Source: Triatoma infestans (Eukaryota; Arthropoda; Insecta; Hemiptera; Reduviidae). Taken from it: 64,000 nucleotides of DNA. The stretch is from NCBI GenBank assembly GCA_011037195.1, contig JAAEAF010014400.1:62001-126000 (forward strand), read 5' to 3'. Position numbers and translations under genes: made by a program. Under the pieces are notes generated by a model, which saw only the letters and a list, made by a program, of their open reading frames with translations, had not been told where the DNA came from and ran no database searches. Shown piece by piece: positions 25,501-36,658 of the stretch (its first letter is position 1; the number at the start of each line of letters is the position of its first letter).

Positions 25501-27552
25501 TATATACATACTTGATCTAGAGACTGTTCCAATCTGGTAGCATGTCTTAAAATATCTTGACCATCCGGACCAAATCCCATATCACCAAACCCTTCTTCTT
25601 GCTCCACTATACTGCTCATATTTCCATAGTCTTCCCTCATAGTAATTTCTTCAGCTCTTGATTGATTTATACTAAACTGAGCTTCAATGTCAACATCACT
25701 ATAAACCAATGAAGTAATCGGGTAAATAATAGAGATTATAATAACTCATAACTATTCAGATATTTGTAAATCTTTTCCCATTTGTATATTTATAAATCAC
25801 ATTTTCAAAATATATAAAAAGAAATAAAAATTGTATACAATAAATACAGTAGACTATAATGGTACAGTAGGGCATGAGGAATGATATTTTAAGGATTAAG
25901 GGAACGGATTAACGTCTGCCCGATATCGCAGCCTACCAACATATACATTTACAATAACATCCCCCAAATCACACACAATCACAATTAGTGAAACCATTTT
26001 TTTTTTTTTTAGGCTAACTAATTTATCACCACACACACTGACTTATACTTAACAGACCATTAAATTCTTACATAAGGAATCACAACAAATCTTTTATGTC
26101 GCAGAGGCTTTATAGCCATCCCTTTAACACTTCTCACATATCTAAGAATGTATTTTAAAAAATAACTCTGCAATTTGGGCTAAGCTTTTGAAGGCTCCCA
26201 TTTGGATTTAAATTTTTAATCCAAGACCTACATATATCTACATGTTTCTATGCATGTTTATTGGAATCAGAATGTAAACTTAAAACGTAATCCAAACTAT
26301 TAACATTCAACTGCTTGAAACAAAATATGTATAAATGTTTGTATTTAAGAAAATTATTTGTTATATACATATAATATGGCAGATAAAAAAAAATTTATTA
26401 TTCAAAAATGAATAATTAGCAAATACATACTTAAGCTCAGGCATTGGTGTATCGAAATCATGGAAAACTTCCGGAAGTGTGATAGCATTAATAGCAGCCT
26501 CTCTATTATCTTCCGGGAGATCAACCATTCCTGGGCGAAAAGCCATTTTAATTTTAACAAAAGCTTCATTGCAATCAGCCAAAAGATACTTTGCTTTTCT
26601 GGAATATATTCGGACCACACCCAGCAGGAGATGCCCAGATGTACGAAGAGCCATTTTTACCTAAAAATGAGATATCATTAGTGATGGACAGTGGTCTGAT
26701 ATTAACATGTAATTCTGATACAATCAAACTAAATGAACTAAGTCATCTATTCTTTAAGCATTATAGAATTCATTGCAGCTTTTTAAAGATTTAATGGTTT
26801 TTTTAAAAAGTGGATAACTTTTTGCACTATTCTCTAAATACAATCTGCAGTACTTTTTTTTTTAAATACTAAGATGTATAAAAAACTAGAATTTAAATAA
26901 CTTCTATTTAACAACTTAATAATAATTTAGTGAAATAATAATTAATAATTTAGTGAGCATTAAAATGTTTTTTTCACTAATTTTAATTTATTGTCAGAAA
27001 AAGCTCAGAAAAGTATTAAATTAAATGATCTATGAGATTTATGATACTACATAATTAACTATGATGCTTTAAACAAATAAAACCGCACTACTGAAATAAT
27101 ATTGTTCAAAATAAAATTTTAAGAGCTCATTTGAAAGAGTGAAATATGTTAATGATATATTTTTTAAATCATTTTGTCTCGGCAATTCAACCCCATGGAA
27201 ATGGGTTAAATAGTATTTTAATAACATTGGTTTTAATATGATTATAATAAATATGATTGACTAATTAAAGAAAAAAGTCGCATAAAATAAACATGAAGTG
27301 ATAATATAAATAAGGAGAGAATTGAAATAATTCAAAACGAATGTTTGTTGTTTATAAACGAACAAAAACCAATTTAATTATATAAATATAAAGAGAAAAC
27401 AATCTTACCTTGGGCTGAAGTATTCCATCAACTGATTTCTCAATGTTTGTTTCGAAGACATGAGCTTTTGTTAGTTTTTTATCCCAATGGGCGGCAAGCC
27501 ATATCCTTGCCAATGGCCCCTTCTTGGCCAATACAAAATGAGCGTAGAACAT
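10501..27552 (-). CDS. Rad21: Cohesin subunit Rad21 (Scc1/verthandi kleisin), 11 coding exons
   Basis: Kleisin of the cohesin ring that bridges SMC1 and SMC3 and is cut by separase at anaphase. Coding exons in transcript order: 27409-27552, 26431-26660, 25512-25698, 24580-24736, 24144-24342, 18729-18994, 17303-17523, 16834-16998, 15787-16207, 13714-14009, 10501-10626. All junctions are GT-AG with matching phases; total 2412 nt, 803 aa. Residues 1-124 form the SMC3-binding Rad21/Rec8 domain (start [13 protein letters not shown], then [18 protein letters not shown]). Residues 173-176 (DILR) align with the first vertebrate separase site. Residues about 395-460 ([14 protein letters not shown], then LAPPTK and [11 protein letters not shown]) match the STAG-binding segment. 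The last ~60 residues ([13 protein letters not shown] at the start of exon 11) are the SMC1-binding winged helix. Exon 9 carries MSVGP repeats. The large introns contain SINEs and LINEs. Identity is certain; the exact start of exon 9 is ambiguous by 6 nt. Confidence 0.96.
10876..11104 (-). mobile_element. tRNA-derived SINE, copy 1
   Basis: Read on the minus strand it starts with a tRNA-like head (GATTAGCTCGGCGGTAGCGC), then the box B region, then the family body AGATTTTCTCTTxxTAGGAGCCTCTACA and GGAGGC...GGCTCCGGG. It lies in the last Rad21 intron. Confidence 0.7.
11911..12118 (-). mobile_element. tRNA-derived SINE, copy 2 (best head)
   Basis: The minus strand starts GGGAAGAGATTAGCTTACTG and continues GTAGCGCGCTGGACTAGCAA with box B GGTTCGAATCC: a nearly tRNA-like head with a CTAGCAA anticodon loop. 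The SINE body follows. Internal deletions compared with other copies. Confidence 0.75.
12271..13713. other. Rad21 last intron, AT-rich part with dispersed repeat
   Basis: No exon. 12960-13470 contains the TGTTTCACACCAGATTTTTT motif of the dispersed AT-rich family. Confidence 0.5.
14010..15786. other. Rad21 intron 9 with a short duplicated block
   Basis: No exon. 14600-14640 and 15030-15062 share CTCAGATAT(T/C)GTCAGCATT and the following CGGA, a small repeat of unknown origin. The rest is AT-rich. Confidence 0.5.
16310..16680 (+). mobile_element. SINE remnants: second family joined to copy 3 of the first family
   Basis: 16310-16440 contains GCTATTCGCCTCCGTCCACA, shared with 58535-58560. From about 16440 the first-family body follows (TTTTCTCTTCCTAGGAGCCT, then CTACAGCTCACTATCCGATG), ending in an A-run. 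Lies between Rad21 exons 8 and 9. Confidence 0.6.
17524..18728. other. Rad21 intron 6
   Basis: 1.2 kb, no exon and no recognisable element. An imperfect tandem GCGTTAATTACC/TTG duplication lies near 18277-18310. Confidence 0.5.
19280..19590 (-). mobile_element. Possible LINE C-terminal fragment
   Basis: The minus-strand frame ends [19 protein letters not shown], reminiscent of the tail FSxRxxRxWNxLPxxxRN of several LINE clades. Upstream residues are not recognised. Weak call. Confidence 0.3.
20930..23800 (+). mobile_element. Degenerate gag/protease-like retroelement remnant, interrupted by a LINE
   Basis: Around 21068-21140 a frame reads [20 protein letters not shown], a decayed CCHC zinc knuckle of a Gag protein. 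Around 21237-21290 [14 protein letters not shown] resembles the start of a retroelement aspartyl protease. The element resumes at 23278 beyond the nested LINE with a 119-codon frame (23283-23642) I cannot assign. No terminal repeats were found. Confidence 0.45.
21524..23277 (-). mobile_element. 5'-truncated LINE with 14-bp target-site duplication
   Basis: On the minus strand the frame 23254-22658 encodes reverse transcriptase palm motifs: [37 protein letters not shown] and [15 protein letters not shown], then [11 protein letters not shown] thumb/connection part follows (22627-22373: [24 protein letters not shown]) and a C-terminal Cys-rich tail (22298-21924: [17 protein letters not shown]). 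The element ends in an ATA/ATG-rich tail at 21524-21557. ATCCATTGAAAGTA flanks both sides (21510-21523 and 23278-23291). Confidence 0.88.
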
Positions 27553-27956
27553 TGTTGGTATGCTACGCTAATGTATAACAATACTTCTGAACACCTTTAA
27601 TCCATAAAAAATAATCAAATATTAAAACACACAACAAAAATCATGTAACTTATATGTACATACTTGAATACAAGTAATTAATTGATCTAACCTTAATTTA
27701 ACAATTACTACAATACATCTGCAGAATTTTTACTATATTACTATTCTTATCTTTAAATGTTTAGTTAAATATTAAAATAACACAGGAATTGTTAAAAATT
27801 TGTCAAGCATGATCAACTGAAACTCATTGGCGCCCATTTTTTTAGCTGACCTGCATAGAATAGTCACAATTATACACTGTATATATGTATATATATAGAT
27901 ATATGTACATATATGTGCTCAACAGGATGAATGTATTTTATAAATAAAGCACTCAC

Positions 27957-28130
27957 CAATATTAACTCTGCTAGCTAGTCTCCTTTATTTTATGTGCAAG
28001 AATTGACCATATTTGGCGTGAAAACTTAGCGTACCACTGGAACCATGTAAATAATAAACAACTCCACACAGCATAAAACGGGACTGCTTTCCAACATGGC
28101 GTCAGTGTAACGAACGCTCCCTTCCCTCGG
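27957..28130 (-). promoter_or_regulatory. Probable untranslated first exon and promoter of Rad21
   Basis: On the minus strand a strong splice donor (TTG|GTGAGT) ends an untranslated exon at 27957. A matching acceptor (TTCAG) lies about 35 bp upstream of the Rad21 start codon at 27552. The block 28080-28130 is locally GC-richer than its surroundings, as expected for a housekeeping promoter. The transcription start is inferred, not visible. Confidence 0.5.
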
Positions 28131-29138
28131 GATCATAAATGTTCTGCCAACATAACAAATTACCTGATATTTCATTTCGTGATAATAGATTTAGTTTATA
28201 GCCGAATTTTTAGAATTCCTTAATTTATTAATGAGAGAAAACTAAAAACGAATGTCTAATTCCTGATGCCTGAAAAACTTACGTTTTTATTTAATATTAT
28301 TTAAAAAAATAAAAGTAATATTTAAAAAATACTTATTAATATATATTATTAATATTTATAAAAATATTTATTATTATTTTGTCTTATTGATTTTAATAGA
28401 TCATTCCTCATCTTAATCGGTTTTGGAATTAAGATTTGGTTTGAAAACTTTTTGCTATAGAAAAGCGTATTTGGAAGAGATTGTTAGAAGAAACTCTCCC
28501 TAGTTTTTATTGCGTTTTTTTATTACCACTACTAATACTAATGAACCCTGTTTGAAACTTAAATCATTGAATTTTCAACAATAATCATTAAATCCTGATT
28601 CATCCTGCTCGGTATTAGATCGAGTCTTGGGTGCAGACATTCTTCAAGGCAAAATGTGATCTTTTATTTATTCATTCTGTGAAAATGATAAATTTTATTA
28701 TACTATTACAGAAATAATATTAAAATTTTTAAGAAAATATATATATGAGAGTGTCTTCTTACATGATTTATTAACTTTTAAATTTGAAATGACACCTAAT
28801 GTACTTCAATAATATACTAGAAATCACTATTAAGCCATAGTGCAACATAAAATAATAAATTTATAGAATTTCAATTTTTTATGCGTCTTTCTCTACCTGT
28901 GTCCATAGCCCTCTGATATATTTAGTATGTTTTGCTACTGGTTCGCATTAACCTCTCCTCAAAACCTAATCATAACCTCTAACATTGTGTTGAGTGTATT
29001 TACTGTTGCTATGTTCGAAGGTAATTTAAAACAGTTAGTGTTAACCTCTTGCTTGCTAACGGTTATCATGTAAGCTTCAGATTATGTGGTAATCCAAAAG
29101 GTTTTCAGAATCGGAGTACGTAATGAGTATAAATAATC
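28131..29138. promoter_or_regulatory. Head-to-head spacer between Rad21 and RGP1
   Basis: This 1 kb of AT-rich DNA separates the presumed Rad21 transcription start from the RGP1 start codon. No coding segment or TE protein is recognisable in it. The last ~250 bp (28880-29138) are less AT-biased and probably hold the RGP1 promoter and leader. A short upstream reading frame of 11 codons begins at 29123 in another frame and overlaps the RGP1 start at 29139. Confidence 0.4.
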
Positions 29139-30266
29139 ATGATAAGTATAACTGCTAAATTGATGGGTGGATCTGTCAATATTCCTGGAGAGAATATAAT
29201 ATGCTGTATATCATTTTTGAATACTTCCGATCCAGCGAATTCTAGAAATGTGGAAACTCTTGCTTGGGCAAGTGTTCAAATACATTGTCTTTGTTCGACC
29301 AACGCTAAAGTTCCTTATATCTCGAAATTAGCGCAACCAGCTGAGGTACCACCTCTCGAATCAGACACGTCATTCGTTCCTTATAAAGGAGATACCCAAG
29401 GACAAATTGTACTTTCAACAAAACCAAAAATATTATTTTGTGACCTTCAGTTACTGCCTGGATTAAGTAAATCATTTGTTTATACCGAAGTACTCCCTCC
29501 AGAAGCACCTCCATCTTATCGAGGAAAGCTTGTGAAATACTCTTACAAAATTTCAATAGGTGCTCAGCGAGTAAATTGTCCAATTAAACTTTTAAGAATA
29601 CCACTGAGAGTGTTAGCAATAAGTGGATTGCCTGATTATAATATATGCGAAGATAGTGAAGATTTATCTCCCAGTAACCCATTTTTAGAAAGCCAGAGTA
29701 AAGAGCATGATTTAGGCCCAGCATTACAATTAGTACAAAATATTACAGCTAGAAGAAGTCCGAATTTCTACAATATTACAAACACAAGAGGAAAAGTTGG
29801 CCGATTTTGTTTATTTAAGCAGTCCTATAGACTGGGAGAAGATATAGTTGGTACTTTTGACTTTACTAAATGCACCGTCCCATGCATCCAGTTGACGGTA
29901 ACATTACAATGTGAAGAGCATATAGCTACCGAATATGCTGTTAATAAACCTGAAGTAGCTGTATTGTCTTTTAGTAAACATCATGAAGTATGTCTCCACA
30001 TGACACATTGTCTTTTGAATTTACCCATACCTATGCATGCTACGCCAGTATTCGTTACTGATTTAATGGAGCTGAAGTGGAAATTACACTTTGAATTTGT
30101 TACTGGACATCCTGGTGCCACAGATGTTGCTCTATCCGGGGATGCTTGGCGTGCACCGGAATTTCTTCATATTGAGACCATGATTTGGGACCTACCCGTC
30201 CAAATTTACCCAGCCTTACCAAGTCCTGAACCAAACTCCCAATCTAAGCATGTCCTCATTTTATAA
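29139..30266 (+). CDS. RGP1: RGP1 homologue, RAB6A-GEF complex partner protein 2
   Basis: Partner of RIC1 in the Golgi-associated exchange factor that activates Rab6 for retrograde traffic. The 375-aa single-exon frame aligns over its full length with animal RGP1. Recognisable segments are ETLAWASVQIHC (residues ~39-50), KPKILFCDLQLLPG (~95-108), YKISIGAQRVNCPIKLLR (~135-152), NPFLE (~181-185), the RGKVGRFCLFKQSYRLGED block (~222-240), and LKWKLHFEFVTG and WDLPVQI near the C-terminus. The fold is arrestin-like. The start codon gives the expected N-terminus. The absence of any intron is notable in this intron-rich region. The gene is head-to-head with Rad21. Confidence 0.95.
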   Translation: MISITAKLMGGSVNIPGENIICCISFLNTSDPANSRNVETLAWASVQIHCLCSTNAKVPYISKLAQPAEVPPLESDTSFVPYKGDTQGQIVLSTKPKILFCDLQLLPGLSKSFVYTEVLPPEAPPSYRGKLVKYSYKISIGAQRVNCPIKLLRIPLRVLAISGLPDYNICEDSEDLSPSNPFLESQSKEHDLGPALQLVQNITARRSPNFYNITNTRGKVGRFCLFKQSYRLGEDIVGTFDFTKCTVPCIQLTVTLQCEEHIATEYAVNKPEVAVLSFSKHHEVCLHMTHCLLNLPIPMHATPVFVTDLMELKWKLHFEFVTGHPGATDVALSGDAWRAPEFLHIETMIWDLPVQIYPALPSPEPNSQSKHVLIL

Positions 30267-30351
30267 TAGTAGATAATATTTAAATCCAGAAGAAAAACAT
30301 ATCAGAGAAATGAAATGCTCTCTTTTTAAGAAAATGATGCATTATATTTGC

Positions 30352-30357
30352 AATAAA
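30352..30357 (+). terminator. Polyadenylation signal of RGP1
   Basis: AATAAA lies 86 bp after the RGP1 stop codon and is followed 22 bp later by a genomic run of about 13 A. The signal position is standard. The A-run may be a genomic feature or the fossil tail of a retrocopy. Confidence 0.6.
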
Positions 30358-30457
30358 TATATAATTTCAAAAGAATTGAAAAAAAAAAAAATCTTGTGAT
30401 TTTGTAATTGATACAAGTTGTTGAGCATTTTCTTCTTAGACTTATAAAGAAATATTT

Positions 30458-30685
30458 AGGGAAGGGATTAGCTCAGTGGTAGCGACTGGACTAGAAACGC
30501 GGGAGGTCTTAAGTTCGTGTCTAGCAGTGCTACCCACAAGATTTTCTCTTCCAGGGCCTCTATAGCTCACTGTGCCGTGATGGACAGTGAGGTCTGAAAC
30601 GAGAAAACACTATCTGGATGCCGCCAATGCACTGGAAAGGGGCTCCGGGCGCTAAAGATGTCCATTCGTCTTAAATTAAAAAACA
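30458..30685 (+). mobile_element. tRNA-derived SINE, copy 4
   Basis: Starts AGGGAAGGGATTAGCTCAGT with an intact box A at 30469-30479, a degenerate box B (AAGTTCGTGTC), then the family body and an A-rich tail. Sits 190 bp after the RGP1 stop codon. Confidence 0.75.
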
Positions 30686-30878
30686 AATATTTATACTGTA
30701 TATATTTTATAAATTAAAAAAACTATAAGCAATCAGTATTTTTTTAAACTGAAATTTTGTTTAATGTAAGAAAAATGTTAAAAAAAAAAAATACAATTTA
30801 TTTTATCAAAAAAATGTATTTTTTGTGAATTGGATTATTTAAAAGATCATATTAAAAAAAAGTATGAATATGTACTTC

Positions 30879-30954
30879 TTATCTCCTAGAAACCCATTTT
30901 TAGAGAGCAGAGTAAAGAGCATGATATAGGCCAGGCAATACAATTACTAGAACA
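30879..30954 (+). pseudogene. Decayed ~75-bp duplicate of an RGP1 coding segment
   Basis: AACCCATTTTTAGAGAGCAG and the following AGTAAAGAGCATGATATAGG match RGP1 at about 29664-29738 (AACCCATTTTTAGAAAGCCA, AGTAAAGAGCATGATTTAGG) with a few substitutions and single-base deletions. The same orientation and a position 0.6 kb downstream of the gene argue for a local partial duplication or the remnant of a longer copy. Confidence 0.8.
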
Positions 30955-33900
30955 TGTAGATGTATTGTATTGGTAACTATATGAGATTTTTTCTGTAAAA
31001 ATTGTTTGGTCATTGATAATGTTCGCTCATGGTATTCACAAAAGTATGTGAGCATCGATCAGTCAATCGCAGTCTTGAGTACACAAATAATGAAGCAAAC
31101 CAATGTATTACTGTAAAAAGATAAAATCTGCTTTCAGTGTACCTTGAGTTAAGTATTCTTAGGAATTGGCATTTTCTACATATACCAAGATCGTAAACTT
31201 TTATATTAGTTCTAAACCATATTATAATTTCTTATTGGCCAAGTATTCAACTGTAATGAAGTTAACAGTTATTTATATAGAAATAAAGATCTGTACAATA
31301 TAAAGAAACCTTGAAGTTCATTTTCCTATTGTATATGGATAGGAAGATTCCAGTTCATATAAAGAAAGCTGGAAGTTCTTTTGGATATTCCCGGTATACT
31401 GATAAAAACACTTGTTTTTCAAAAAAGATTTCAAGATTTTATTAAATTGCACTTGCAGAGGTTTTACTTTGATTTTTCTAAAATTGATTTAGGATATAGT
31501 AGATATACATCGTTTCATTTGCATAAGTTCTATGGTTACGCCAGCGCAAGTTTTCGGTGAACAATTGAAAATTGCTATAATAGAAAGTATCTTTATAAAT
31601 TATTGCTATTTTTCCTCTTACAGCAGTAAGAGAATGTATTGCGATCGTGTCAAAATTGAATTTTCACCGGAAATACTCATTTTTAAGGCCCCTGGAGTCC
31701 GGAAAATTGTTTTTTAGGAATTTCAGAAGTAGAGTGGTCAGCATAACTCAAAAAAACAGAAAATCATAGAAAGCTGAAACATGATTTTTCATTTAGGCTC
31801 TATCAGGGGACGTGACAGTAAGATTTTAATCAAAATCGGTGGTCCTAATGTACCACTTTACTAATTGAACTTTCAGTTTTTTGCGATTTTCTCAAAAATG
31901 GGTCCAACAATTTTCTTACTTTTTTTTTTTAATTTAAGGCGCATTAACATATATGGTCATTGGCGCTCGGAGCGATCTCAGCCAACCTTCGGACAGTGTT
32001 CTCTCATTACAACTGAGCTGTAGAGGCCTCTAGGAAGAAAAAATCTAAGGGCAGCACAGCTGTCTGCATTTGAACCTGGTTTCATTTCATTTTGAATGCA
32101 CATATTATACATTTCCAGTAATATGTGAAATTTGTAACCAGGTAGGTAATAGTTGTGGTGGTGGTTGGTTCCGCAGAGCTGGAAAGCATCAGGTAGGTAA
32201 TACCCTAGTATAAATAAATAATAAATCAAAATTATGAAAAAAATCGGGTGTGGCACACTCAAACGACTTTCTTTGACAGGTTTTAATAGAATTTCATATA
32301 TAATGACCAATTTTACCATTTATCCTATCATAAATATAGAAGTGGTGGAGGATAAGTACCAGCCTATACTAATCTTAGCAGGTAGAAAGTGAATATAGTA
32401 TGGCCCATTACAAGCTCTACAAAACACTGAACCAGCTTCATATAAAATTTGAAATTAACACCACAAATTCCACACAACTATCCAAAAGAATTTTTTTGGG
32501 GAAAAATGTTTCAAATAAAACTGATACTTTCTATCTATGCAGCAAGCATTCCAAGTTTAAAGAAAATCGTTGTAACCATTTTCGAGTAAATTCCAAAAAC
32601 CTATTCTGTAAAATCGCACTTCCTGTAAACCGATTTCCTTCAACGCTTCTAATGTGTATTAATATTATTTAGATGGTAAAACCATTATACTGTAGTGGTA
32701 CTTTAGAGGAAAGCATATATAAACTTTTCCCTAAAGTATTGAAACATTCAAATTATGTTATATATGACTGCACTTTGAATGCAAAGCTCTACATGAACAG
32801 AACTATTATCCATTTAGGATGAAGAAGAATAACTGCGTGCGATAATTAGTACGCAATTGTCACTCACTGGAAGTACCATTTTACTAAATAGGTTTTGGTT
32901 TTTCCAATTTTTTCAAAAGAAAGTTTTTGGGACTTTCCTGTAAAATTGATACACTAAGTCTCATGTAAAGATATAAAACATTTATTCTAAAAAATTTTTT
33001 TATAAAAATTCATTTTATGGAGATTCGAGGAGTAATGAGACGTAAATGTTATAATAGGGAAACATATGCTTCTACAGTTATAATTCTAGTGGACAACTAA
33101 GGTTTTTGTCAAAATTAGAACTTCAAAGAAAAATTTACAGTATAACTGTGAGAATTGCAGGTAGAGAAAATTGTGTCAGTGTTTCACAATAGATTTTTAA
33201 TTCATATAAAGAATTCAAAAAAAAAAAAAAAAATTATACATGAAAAAAAGAAATATTTTAAATAACAATGAGTTTTGCCAACGAATGCCAAATGTATCAT
33301 TAAAGCACATCAGTTAATATGTGGCCGATAAACAATGTGATCCACCGATAGATCTTTAATAAAATTTTGTATAGCAGTAAAGTATAAAGCAAAACCTACC
33401 TCATGAATTGTCAGAAGTGTTTGCTTCCTGCGAGTTTTTCGTTTTTGAAATATTGTATATAGGTGTATATATATATATATATATATATATATCTCATTCG
33501 CTAAAGGGCATTTTTACTTTCTCTTGCACAGAAAGAGGAAGTATTGAATCTTCAAATTTGAATTTTCACCGAAATGCATATTTTGAGGTGCCTTGTGTAA
33601 GAAAAAAATGTTTTAGCTATGGTGTGTGGATAGCAAATATAATATTCGTTTAGATACCACTACCGCATCTGACACGAAGATTTTGTTTAAAATCCATCAT
33701 CAAGAAGTACGACTTACTGAGTTATTTTTTTGTTTTCAATGTTTATGATTTTCTCCAAAATGGCTCCTAAGATTTTCTGTAAACTCCGTATATTGTCTAA
33801 ATATATAAATGCTATTAGTTATATTTAAAAATTATCTCTAGAATATTTTTTTTTTTTGCAAAGATTTACCTTTAAAGTACCACTTTAGTATCAACTGTTT

Positions 33901-34323
33901 CTTTTCTATCACCATAATATTAGATTCGTCATGCATTAAAGCATTGCTAGAATTCCAAATTTGAGAGAAAATCAGTTAATCAAAAATGTGACTTTACAGA
34001 AAAGTTTGTTGGAATTTTCTTGAAAATGGTTTGAATGATATTTTTAAACTTAGAATGCTAACTTCACAGAATTAAATGTATCACTTTTATTTAGAATAAT
34101 TTTCCCGAAAAATTGTACTGTAGGGGGTTGTACTGAGATAAAAGTCCTGAGGAAACTTCATCGTGACTGCAATCGCAGGTTCAGCTAGGAGGCTATTAAC
34201 TTTTTTCTTACGTGTTTAAATTTCTGAAATACGGTTGCTTGTTATGGACACCCATATCAGTTCTTGACTTGTGAATTCAGATTCTGTAAGCATTTAATTA
34301 TAAACTTCAAGGCCATAATACTG
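30955..34323. repeat. Dispersed AT-rich repeat family, several copies, with SINE copy 5
   Basis: No gene. Two collinear copies at about 31600-31910 and 33495-33790 share AATTTTCACCG(G)AAAT, AGG..CC..G.GT and GATTTTCTC. A third piece at 32550-33200 carries TTTAAAGAAAATCG and TTTCACA(A/C). A minus-strand, 5'-truncated SINE lies at 31921-32083 inside the block. A (TA)13 microsatellite lies at 33466-33492. Confidence 0.65.
31921..32083 (-). mobile_element. tRNA-derived SINE, copy 5, head missing
   Basis: The body matches copy 6 (AATTTAAGGCGC(A/G)T...ATGGTCATTGGCGC...CTAAGGGCAGCACAG), but sequence identity stops before the tRNA-like head. Confidence 0.7.
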
Positions 34324-34562
34324 TTTTTTTTTTTTTAATTTAAGGCGCGTCAACATCTATGGTCATTGGCGCCCGGAGCCTTCTCAGTGCATGCTGGCCT
34401 CCGGATAGTGTTCTCTCTTACAGACAATACTGTCCATTATCGGACAGTGAGCTGTAGGGGCTTCTAGGAAGAAAAAAAATCTAAGGGCAGCACAGATGGA
34501 CTCGTATCTGGGACCTCCACGTGGGTGTCCAGTGCGCTAACCACTGAGCTAATCCCTTCCCT
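34324..34562 (-). mobile_element. tRNA-derived SINE, copy 6, near full length
   Basis: The minus strand starts GGGAAGGGATTAGCTCAGTG with box A intact, followed by GTTAGCGCACTGGACACCCA and the full body down to an A-rich tail (T-run at 34324-34336 on the plus strand). Confidence 0.78.
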
Positions 34563-36658
34563 GCTAACTATTGTTACTATAATTTTAGCTATTACTTTAT
34601 TGTACTTAAGACACTTTTCTCGAACCATTATTAAATTTAAAATTTCTTTATTAATAACAAAATGTTATATCCTGTTATGAAACCATTAATTGGAAAGATT
34701 GACCTACTTTGAACATAACAACGATAAATAAAATTTCGGTTTAAAAATTTTTCTCGCCATATTACCAACAAATCATCAGAGATTTCATCCTGATAGCAGC
34801 TTTATTTTGTGGTCATGACGGTTTTAGGTCTTCACTCGTCAGTTTATCTTGATAAACCGAAGTCATTAAGATCAAAGTTAATAATCTGTGGTATTAATTA
34901 TCCCACTGCTTATCAAGACATCATAGTGAGTGAAGGGCGGGCTATCAAGGAAAAAATTTCTAATTATGCATTTCAACCACCTCTGTAGTAAAATTGAAAT
35001 TCTTAATAGTGATCTAAATTTTACTTACATATCAAAAGTTATACAGCTTGTTCAATGTAATTATCAAAACATAGCCTATCACGAAGCCATCTTTAAGCAA
35101 GTTTTATGATTTCCCGATGATTTCATTGATTTCTCTTTTGAGATGAAAGAGCCATTACAACAACCTCTTCTGAACGTTTACATTTGTAAACCATGGTGCG
35201 AAAAATATATGAATAATGCGCAAGGATTAGTCCATTCCCCGGATGGAGTTCAAATTCCAGCCTTAATTTGTGTATCGCCTTACAAACTATAATTTTCTAA
35301 GAAATCCTATTATAAAACTTTTATGACCTGGATATCGTCGGTGGAAATTGCGCTTGAGTTGTATTGAATAATGCCAGCACAGATAGTTTGTCAGGGTGTA
35401 AATTCATTAGAAAACAATCAAAAGTTCACTTCTCCTATTAAATTCCATCAAATATAGCCTTTTTAACAAATATTTCTCTTTGGGTATCCGGAAGAACTTG
35501 TTGACAGGGTATATCCTAGTGTTTTTTTAGCAGGTACAACTATTAACATAAATCCATTTTTCCTTGCAAGTTGTCTATAAGTTTGATAAAATAAAGATCA
35601 TTGTGTTTTGAAGAAGGGTTGTGACAATGTTTGCCTGATATTTTCTTGTATTGGAGAAACTCATCCATAACTTTCTATAGCTGTTTAGTACCAATTCCAA
35701 ATCGTGAAAATGTCGGCTTATGCGCTTCTAGAATCTCTAAACTTATTTTAAAAATTTAATAAAAAAATTAAAAAAGTGTTTAATTTAATCGAAGATAAAA
35801 CATTCACATTTACAATTGAGTGGATCTCCTAAATAGTGGCCAATTCTAAAAAAACGATGTTTTTTCTATTTTGTTGTTTCAGACCACTAATTGGGTGTAA
35901 CAATATATGCACTGTTATATGAGTAGCATATCTCAAATGAGCCGGTATTAACAATAACTCGTTTCAATTTAGATTTTAGTTGTAACAGGGGTACTGGTAC
36001 AATCAAGTTAATTGTGTAATTTTCACATTAAGGTTTTTTTCATTTTTATAGGAGGAAAATAAGGAAATTATAGTCTTATTACTAAATTAAGCAAAATTTA
36101 GCAAAAGCTAAATTAGCTTACTAAATTTAGCAAAATAATTCAGAAATAACCAAATCTTTTATTTATGTGTGATCGGAAATACCAAAATAGAAACACATTT
36201 TTTTACTGAATATTCCAATTTAATAGTGGGTGTTAAATGAAAGATAACATTCAATGAACCCAATTTTAAACATACTTGTGTTTATTGTTAAATAAAAATG
36301 ATAAGACTTTTGATTCAACCAGTACTTACTTAAAAGGGCAATAAATATGTATTTGGAATAAACTTATCACATTAGCCAAGGATTAAAATTTTATATTTGT
36401 ATATGTATACAGCACACGACATGCACAAAAAATGTTCATATGTATACACTTTTCAATCAGAATTTATAAAATAAACATAAAATTATCTACAATATTTACA
36501 AGAATAAAAATAAATACAATCAATAATATAATAATTGTTCATTTAAAAAAAAAAAGAAAAAAAAAAGAAGAAGAAGAAGAAAAGAAGAATGAAATTAAAA
36601 CATAGGAACCAGAAATAAAATTACTGATGAGCAGAGTATCACAATAAAAATAAAATTT
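34563..36658. other. AT-rich intergenic DNA and zinc-finger gene 3' UTR
   Basis: No recognisable gene or element. A purine run (GAA repeats) lies at 36552-36590. The zinc-finger 3' UTR occupies an undefined part of the right end. Confidence 0.5.

Noticed and set aside
36552..36590. GAA-rich purine tract as a coding Lys/Glu segment
   Set aside because: It lies beyond the zinc-finger stop codon and is a simple repeat.
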